This document shows, in pieces, positions 8,180 to 15,700 of a DNA stretch of 18,658 bases. The notes beneath the pieces were generated by a model that saw nothing but the letters and a program-made list of their open reading frames with translations, did not search any database and was not told the origin of the DNA. Each line of letters begins with the position of its first letter. Position 1 is the stretch's first letter. The position numbers were made by a program, and so were the translations under genes. The DNA is taken from the NCBI GenBank assembly GCA_022563615.1, contig JADFMZ010000018.1, positions 1 through 18,658 on the forward strand, read 5' to 3'. The DNA comes from Planctomycetota bacterium (GTDB lineage: Bacteria; Planctomycetota; Phycisphaerae; UBA1845).

Positions 8180-8300
8180 TCTCCTACCGGCTGGCCATTG
8201 CTATTTCGGGAAACCGCAAAGATCACTATTGCGATACCCTGCGGCTCAACGGGAGTTTCTCCTCCCGCAGAACAACCCGCAAAGTTCATATGACGGCGCA

Positions 8301-8759
8301 CTACGGCGTATCAGGTTCGCCATCGGCCGCCGGGATCGTAATCTCGAATGGCTGATCCTTGGGCGGATCGATTGGTAGTTCTATGACCTTGAAACCGGTC
8401 ACATCGTCGACCGTCGGTTCGACCGCGGCATCCGGCCCGTCCAGCAGCCCATCCAACCCGTCCGTTTGCACGGTCGGCGTCGCCGGCCTGGCGGATTGGT
8501 CAAAGGCGAAGTTCGCTGCGACCGCAATCAGGATGAACACCGTCGCCACGACAACGGTGATCCAAGTAAAGACATCGCCGGTCTTGGCCCCGAAGGCGCT
8601 GGTCCCGCCGGCCCCGCCGAACGCTCCGGTCAGCCCGCCTCCGCGACCCCGTTGCAGCAGGATCACCACGATCAACAGCAGACATATGAAGATCAGGATC
8701 AGGGCAAAAAACGACTGCGTCCAGGTCATTTGGGCAAGGGAACTCATCACACTAGGCAT
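8301..8759 (-). CDS. secG: Protein translocase subunit SecG
   Basis: SecG is the small accessory membrane subunit of the SecYEG export channel. The first transmembrane helix spans about residues 16-36 (FFALILIFICLLLIVVILLQ). The typical Gly-rich cytoplasmic loop RGRGGGLTGAFGGAGGTSAFGAKTGD follows, then a second helix at about 63-86. The protein continues in an acidic, Pro-rich tail to residue 152, so it is long for the family (about 75-110). The first ATG is 8759, only 5 bases after the tpiA stop. The fifth codon is also ATG (8747) and has a better-spaced AGGA, so the true start may be there. It is probably cotranscribed with tpiA. Confidence 0.93.
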   Translation of the reverse strand: MPSVMSSLAQMTWTQSFFALILIFICLLLIVVILLQRGRGGGLTGAFGGAGGTSAFGAKTGDVFTWITVVVATVFILIAVAANFAFDQSARPATPTVQTDGLDGLLDGPDAAVEPTVDDVTGFKVIELPIDPPKDQPFEITIPAADGEPDTP

Positions 8760-8764
8760 CCTGT

Positions 8765-9535
8765 CTATCCGACAACCGAACTCGTCTCAGCCGCTGCGGA
8801 TAGGATAGCAACAAAATCGCCGGCGACCAGACACGCCCCGCCCACCAGAGCGCCGTCGATGTCCTGCCGGGCCAATAGCTCCGACGCGTTGGCGGGCTTG
8901 ACGCTCCCGCCATAAAGAATCCGAATCTCCTCCGCTAAGGCTGGGCCATAGATCGAACCCAGCTTAGATCGAATCAAGGCGTGCACTTCCTGCGCTTGTT
9001 CCGGCGTGGCGGTCCGACCGGTCCCGATGGCCCAGATCGGCTCGTAGGCGATCACAAGCCGGCCGGCGGGCAGATCCGGGCCGACAACCTCCTCCAGTTG
9101 CCGCAGGACGACTTCGTCCATGCGCCCGCCTTCACGCTCTTCGAGCGTCTCCCCGAGGCAGTAGATGACCTGCAGGCCGGCGCCGGTGACAGCGCGAACC
9201 TTCTTGGCCAGTAATGCCCCGGTCTCGCCGAAATGAACCCGCCGCTCGCTATGTCCGATAATCACATGGCTGCATCCCGCATCTTTAAGCATCGAAACGG
9301 ATACTTCGCCCGTGAAGGCCCCGTGCGGCTCTTCGTGTGCGGTCTGGGCTCCGAGCATGATCGCAGAGCCCGCAACGGCCTTAGCCATCGGGAACAGAAG
9401 CTGTACCGGCGGGCAGATCAGAATCTCAACGCCGCTGATCGCCGCGACGCCCTCCCGAATCTCCGCAACCAGCTCCCGAGCCTCCGCCAGCGTTTTGTGC
9501 ATCTTCCAGTTGCCGGCAATCAGGGGTGTTCGCAT
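8765..9535 (-). CDS. tpiA: Triosephosphate isomerase
   Basis: This enzyme interconverts dihydroxyacetone phosphate and glyceraldehyde 3-phosphate in glycolysis. The 256-residue protein has the full catalytic set: Asn9 and Lys11 in AGNWKM, His95 in GHSERR, Glu165 in YEPIWAIGTG, and the phosphate-binding LYGGSVKPAN and GALVGGACL near the C-terminus. The length is normal. GGGAG nine to ten bases before ATG 9535 serves as ribosome binding site. It leads the housekeeping operon. The preceding 230 bases hold an inverted repeat and a small ORF that ends 6 bases before the tpiA start. Confidence 0.97.
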   Translation of the reverse strand: MRTPLIAGNWKMHKTLAEARELVAEIREGVAAISGVEILICPPVQLLFPMAKAVAGSAIMLGAQTAHEEPHGAFTGEVSVSMLKDAGCSHVIIGHSERRVHFGETGALLAKKVRAVTGAGLQVIYCLGETLEEREGGRMDEVVLRQLEEVVGPDLPAGRLVIAYEPIWAIGTGRTATPEQAQEVHALIRSKLGSIYGPALAEEIRILYGGSVKPANASELLARQDIDGALVGGACLVAGDFVAILSAAAETSSVVG

Positions 9536-9541
9536 CGCAAG

Positions 9542-9742
9542 TTACTCCCGCCCAAGGTACTCCATAAAGGCGTTAAAGTGCATCCTAAGACCCCCTCCCT
9601 TACGGTGGAGGCTCTGAAAAACAGTGGTTGGCGTCGGGCTTAGCACGACAACGCGGGTTAGCCCTAACTTGTCGATGTGCCTAGCTAAACCCTCCGTCCA
9701 CCTGGGAAGAAAGGCCCAATAAACGATGTAGCGCGACGCCAC
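9542..9742 (-). CDS. Small orphan ORF, possibly a gene remnant
   Basis: This frame of 66 codons from GTG 9742 ends 6 bases before tpiA. I do not recognise it as a known gene. The segment WTEGLARHIDKLGLTRVVVLSPTPTT has the look of the late part of SGNH-hydrolase domains in acyltransferases (a helix, then a 'GxxRVVVVGPTP' strand). Upstream the frame stays open to a TAG inside the PKS end, without a better start codon. Codon use includes TTA, CTA, AGG and TTT, and seems less GC-biased at third positions than its neighbours. One arm of the 20-bp inverted repeat encodes part of it (LTRVVV). It may be a decayed fragment, an element-encoded peptide, or non-coding. Confidence 0.3.
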   Translation of the reverse strand: MASRYIVYWAFLPRWTEGLARHIDKLGLTRVVVLSPTPTTVFQSLHRKGGGLRMHFNAFMEYLGRE

Positions 9743-9767
9743 AAGCTTAACCCGCGTTGTCGTGTTA
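9641..9767. repeat. 20-bp inverted repeat, MITE-like or long-stem RNA, over the PKS stop
   Basis: The arms lie at 9641-9660 (TAGCACGACAACGCGGGTTA) and 9748-9767. The second is the reverse complement of the first, with a single mismatch. The spacer is 87 bp. Just inside, CTTGT and ACAAG can add five more pairs on the minus strand. The right arm contains the PKS stop codon (9765-9767). GCT lies immediately outside both arms (9638-9640 and 9768-9770), which could be a 3-bp target duplication. No transposase is encoded. As RNA from the PKS side it would form a stem of about 20 bp after the stop codon. Confidence 0.65.
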
Positions 9768-12700
9768 GCTTCCTCCGGTTTGGGCCAGGAGCCGGCGTAG
9801 CTCTACGTCGACTTCCTTGTCGCTGAGTTCGCTGACAGTTTCGAGCACTTCGCGCTCAGACGGCGCGGTTTCCGGTTTGCCGAGCGTGACCGCCGAGGCT
9901 GGCAGTTCCGCTGTTACGATCTTCGATGGACCGCCAGCGCCGCGCTCGTCAAGCTCAGCCAGGCGCGCGAGTACGAACGACGCCATACCCCGCACGCTGA
10001 TTCCCTCCATGAACTTGGCCGGCGGCACGTCCACGCCCAGTTCGGCGCGAATGCGATTGCGTATCTCCACCGCCATGAGCGAGTCCACGCCGAGGCTCAT
10101 CAGCGACTGGTTCACGTCTAACCGCCCGGCTGTTGTCCCCAAGACGCGGGCCAATTGATCGCGCAGCCGTCCCTCGAGAATTTCCAAGCGCTGCGCGGGC
10201 TCGGCTTGGAGAAGGGCGCCCAAATCAAACAGACCTCCGCCCGCAAGGTCATCATCACCTTGCTCAGCCACAAGGTCCGCAAACCGGGGTGACGAGGCCA
10301 CGTTGATCGCACGGGTCAGCCGGCGCCAATCAAACTGCCCCACGCTCACCTGGACCGCTTGCCGCTGCAAAAGCATCGCCAGCGTGGAAAGCATCTGTTC
10401 GACGGCCAGCGGCTTGACGCCATAGGCCTCGAGGCGCTTGGCGATGTCCGGGTTGTCCGCGACGTAGCCGACGTCGGCCAGCGCGCCCCAGTTAACAGTC
10501 AGCGCCGGCAACTCCCTTGCGCGGCGATAATGCGCCAGAGAATCAAGGAACGCGTTCGCGGCGGCGTAGTTGGCCTGGCCTGGATTGCCCATTTGCGACG
10601 CCATTGAGGAAAACAGCACGAAATAATCGAGTGGCAATTCTCGTGTCAGAAGGTGCAGGTTCCAGGCACCCTCCACTTTCGGCGCCATGACCTTCGCCAG
10701 CCGCTCGCCGTTCAGGCTTTGGATCGGAGCATCATCAAGAACCATAGCGGCGTGAAAGAGGCCGCGCAGCGGCGGCATGGACTCTGAGATCTTCGCCAGC
10801 ACGTTGCGAACGTCCTCTTGCCGGGATACGTCGCCCTGGACGATGGTCACGCATGCGCCGTCGGCTTCAATGGCGTCGATTGCAGCCTGCGTTTTTTCAT
10901 CAACCGCGCCGCGCCGGCTCATAAGCACCAACCGGCCCGCACCGTGTCGTGCCAGCCACCTGGCAAGCGCCAGGCCGAAACCGCCCAGCCCGCCGGTAAT
11001 CAGGTAGGTGCCGTCGCTTTGAAACTCCACCTTCGCCGGCGGTGGTTCCGCAACCCGGACCGATGCATCGCGCAGCGACACGACCACTTTCCCAATGTGC
11101 TTGGCCTGCGCCATGTGCCGAAACGCTTCCGAAATTCGCTCCACCGGAAAGACCCGATGCGGTAGTGGCCGGAGCGCCTTGTTGCCTACGAGCTTCAGAA
11201 CCTGGTCGAAGACCTCGCGGGCCGCGTCCGGCCGTTGGGCGTACAGCCCGTCCATATCCAAGACGAACAAGGACAGGTTGTTTCGGAAAGACCGCAGCCC
11301 CACCTTGCTGTCTTCATAGATGTCGCGTTTGCCGATTTCGACAAACCGGCCGTAGGGCCGCAGGACCGCCAGGCTCTTCGGGATGGCATCACCCGCGAGC
11401 GAGTTGAGAACGACATCCACCCCCTCGCCGTTGGTGCGCTCCATGACCTCTTCGGCGAAGGTAAGGGTTCGCGAGTTCATGACGTGCGGGACACCGAGCG
11501 CTTTGAGGAGTTCGCGTTTCTCGTCGGTGCCGGCCGTTGTGAAGATCTCGGCGCCGATGCGTTGCGCGAGTTGGACTGCGGCAAGCCCGACGCCGCCGGT
11601 GGCCGCGTGAATCAGCACACGCTCGCCGCGTTCCAGTCGGGCGAGGTTGTGCAACGCGTAGTAGGCGGTCAGAAATGCGATCGGTATCGTCGCGGCTTCC
11701 TCGAAGCTCAGATCCGGCGGCATGTGGGCGACCAAGCGGGCGTTGAGCGTCAGGTGCGATCGCAGCGTTCCCGGTCCGCAAGCGATCACCGCGTCGCCGA
11801 CGTTGAGACCTTCGACACCGTCACCGAGCGCGACGATCCTGCCGGCACATTCCATTCCGAGCGATCGGCCGGTAAAGCCGCCCTCCAGTGCGTCTTCCGG
11901 ATAGAGCCCCAGGGCCAGCATCACGTCCTTGAAATTCAAGCCGCTGGCGTAAATTTCGATCTCGATCTCACCCGCTTCCGGCGCCGTTCGGGTAGTCGGT
12001 AGGAGCGGGAAATCCTCCAGGCTGCCCCGTGCCGGCACCGCGACATGGTAGGAACGGGCGCCGGCGCGCGACCCGGCCTCTTTCAGCGGCGCCAACATGT
12101 CGGGCGCGACCCGCGTAAGACGATGAACGTGCCGCACCTCTCCGCGCAAGGCCACTTCTTCCTCGGCATCATCCGTCAGTGCTTCGATAACCAGCGCGGC
12201 GGCGCAATCCTCGTCGGGATCGAGGTCGATCAGCTTACAGCGCAGTTGCGGATGTTCGGCCATAATGACCCGACCCAACCCCCAGAGGGGCGCTTGACTG
12301 ACCGCCGCTTCGGCCTGCGCCGCCCCAACGGATTCCGCCCCACGCGTCACCAAAATCAAACGGGGCGGTTGGCTCGTATCAGCGTCGGCAAGACATTGAA
12401 CCAGATGTAAGATGCTCGCGCACACCTCCGTGCGCGCCGTCTCCAGAGACGCAAGATCCGTAGCCGCGCCCGTTGGGAGATCCAAGCTCCACAGATGAAC
12501 AACACCCAGCAACTTGGGCGAGGCTGCCAACGCTTTTGCAACCACATGCTGCATCTCATCCTTCCGTGAAGGACGAACGCGAATAGACCCATCTTCAGAA
12601 TCGCCGGAGCAATCACCGCGCAAGACATTGACGACCGTGTGCCCTCGATCACGCAGCCCCTGAGCCAAATCCGAACCTACTCCCCCGTCATCCGAAAGAA

Positions 12701-15700
12701 CCAGCCAGGAGCCCGGCTCGATCGAGGTCATCTCGGCCGGCGACGGTTTGTCCGGCTCGGCAACTACCGGTCCCCGCGCAGCGATCACCGAATGCACCGC
12801 CTCGTCCGCGCCGAGCTGCTCGGTCAGGTCTGTTGCGTCAGCGAAACCGCACGAGGTGAGAAGATCTCGCCACGCCTGCGACGCAATCCAAGGATCCTCA
12901 CCGCGCAGCTCCCGGTCTGTAAACAGCCACCATCCCTTGAGCAGTCCGAAAACGAGCGTGCACCAGAGCGGCGTGGGCGCCAACGTTCCTTCCAACAGGA
13001 CCAGAAGTCCGTCTGACGCCAGAAGCCGCTTCACATGGCTCAAGGCTGTTCGAAGGTCTGTAGTCGCGTGAAGCACGTCCGACGCGAGAATCAGGTCAAA
13101 GGAATGAGCGCCGAACCCCTGGTTGATCGGATCTTTTTCTATATCGAGCGTCTGGAACTCGACAAACGGATATCGGCCGAAACGCTGCTCCGCCTGACTG
13201 AGCAGCATGGCTCCGATGTCGGTAAACACGTACGTTGTACGCCGAGCGGGAAGCTCCGGCAGCACATAGGTCGTCATCCCGCCTGTGCCCCCCCCGATCT
13301 CCAGAATACGCAAATCTCGTCCTTCCGGCAGCCGTTGGAGCGCCGCCGCCACGGTTTTCTGGACAACTCGATTGCAATTCCGATAGCTGGGCGAGTCTTG
13401 ATAAAGGTGCTCGACGGTGGTGGCAGTGCCACCGGGAAAGATCAGATCCAACCCGTCGAGGTCACCGCGCATCACTGCATCGAGATTCTCGCCGCAACGG
13501 CGCATAAGAGTCAGCTCCGCCAGGTCCGAGGGAAAGTGATCCCATAAAGTCTTCCAAGTCTCCCGCGACGCCGGGGCACTAAACTCCCGCGCGACGATCC
13601 ACTCTTGACCCGACTGCCGCACGTAACCGTCCTCGGCGAGCGTGGTGAACAGCCGATGCAAGAGCTTGAGATGTTGGGGGACAATACCGAGCCTTACCGC
13701 AATATCCTTTTCCGAGAAACGTTCGCCCACCGGCGGCCGCCAACCGAGACGGTTGAAGGCTTCGAACAAGTAGGCACGGGCAAGATCCACCGTCTCCGCC
13801 GCACGGGCGGCAATCGCAACGTTCCCGCGCCAGAACGAGCCGTTGCCTTCCGCGCCCAGACGCTTGAGGATCTCCTGGGGTGACGGAAGGTCATCCGCCC
13901 GCCTCACGACCGTACTCGCGCCGGCAACCCAACGCTCCCATCGGTACTGGTACAGGCCTTGGCTAAGGGTCGTGTCCGCGCGTTGGATTTGCTGGCAGAC
14001 AAATCCATGGATTTCCACGACGACATTGCCTTCGTCATCCAGCAGTTCGAGATCGCCGAACACCCGCCGAGGGCTCCGCCGTACGAGACGAGCGTGGCAC
14101 CACAATTGCCTCGGCGGACGGCTCCGATAGACGACGCGGGCGATGCTCACGGGCAGGAACAACCCCTCACCCGACAACCGGCCCGACGCGACATCGCTTA
14201 GCAGAGCACCCATCAGAACCTGAAAGGACGAGTCCACCAGGCTCGGATGCGCGGCATACTCATCGGCATGTTCCGCCAGGTCATCCGGCAGTTGGATCCG
14301 GCCGATCGCCTCGCCGCTGCCGGTCCGAAGACGCGTGATCCCCTGAAACCGCGGCCCATACCGCAGCCCAAGCGCCTCGAACTGTCGGTAGCAGTCCGCT
14401 TGGGTCATCTCATGCGTACAGCGCCGGTGAATCTCGTCCACCGATCTGCGGTCCGGAACTTCGCCATCGTCCAAACGGTACAGCTTACCCGTTGCGTGGC
14501 GCTCCCATGAACCCTCGTCTGCATGGGCGCGGCTGAAGATGTCAAACTCGCTGGTTCGCTCTCCGACAACCAGTTGCGTGATCGGTCGGGCATCCTTGGG
14601 AAGCACCATGGCCTTGAGCAGGACAAGATCCTCGACGACATAGGGCGGCTTGCCGAGCAATTCGTGGGCGGCCTCCAACGCCATTTCCAGATACGCCGCC
14701 GCCGGAAACACCACATGTTGATCGACCTGATGGTCATCCAGAAACGCCAGGGAATAGTCGTTCAGATCCGTTGTCCAGGACGCCCGCGCCGCGTCGTTCC
14801 GGGTTCCCAACAACGGATGCACTTGCTCGCCAATGCGATTCCTCCTTGCCCGCTCCGTCTCCTGCCAGAAACGCTCACGCTGCCACGGATAGCGAGGCAC
14901 CGAAACGAAACGCCCCACCTTGCCGTTCACTCGATTCCACGGTACGGGGAAACCCATGCCGTACAGTCGTCCGATAGATGTCAACAGGGTGGCCCGCTCC
15001 GGTTCCTCCCGGCGCAAAGAGGGAAGCACGACAACCTCAACGCCCGACTTTGACGCACATTCCGAGATCGAAGTCGAAAGGACCGGATGGGGACTGATTT
15101 CCAGGAAGATTCTGTGATCCTCTTGAATCGCCGTTTCGACCGCGTTGCGAAACCGGACCGGCTGGCGCATGCTGCGCCACCAGTACTCTGCGGTCATTTC
15201 GTCTCCGCGAACCGGCTTACCCGTTACCGTCGAGATCAGCTTCACCTTGCCCGCCTCGGGCGACAGCGCCTGCAATGACTCGATCAGCTCGCCCTGCAAC
15301 TGGTCCATGGCGCGGCTGTGGTACGGCACATCAACTTTCAAGATTCGATTGAAGACCTCATCCGCCGTAAGACGATCCGCGATTTTCTGCAAGACTTCGG
15401 TATCCCCGGTAAGGGTGGCTGACTCCGGACTGTTGTAGGCTGCGATCGACACCTTTCCGTCGTGATCGGCCACGATCGATTCAAGGTCTGCAATCGGCAT
15501 GGCGACGAATAACATGCCTCCTTCGCCGGCGGTGCGCTGCTGCAATCGGCTGCGGTGATAGACCAACGCGATCGCGTCCTCGAGGCTCAGGATCCCGGCG
15601 TAGTGCGCCGCCGCCACTTCGCCCAGGCTGTGCCCCAAAGTCGCATCACCGCGAACGCCCCAGGAATCCCAAAGCCGCGCCAGCGCGATCTGGATCGCAA

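Noticed and set aside
8083..8301. Minus-strand frame of 72 codons between secG and yicC
   Set aside because: The product has no recognisable domain, and its repeated IVIFA/KMIFA pieces simply mirror the GCAAAGATCA DNA repeats. Treated as intergenic.
9638..9770. Integron attC site at the inverted repeat
   Set aside because: GTTAAGC at one arm fits the GTTRRRY core, but the partner arm reads GTTAGCC, which does not. Neighbouring genes are not cassette-like and no integrase is present.
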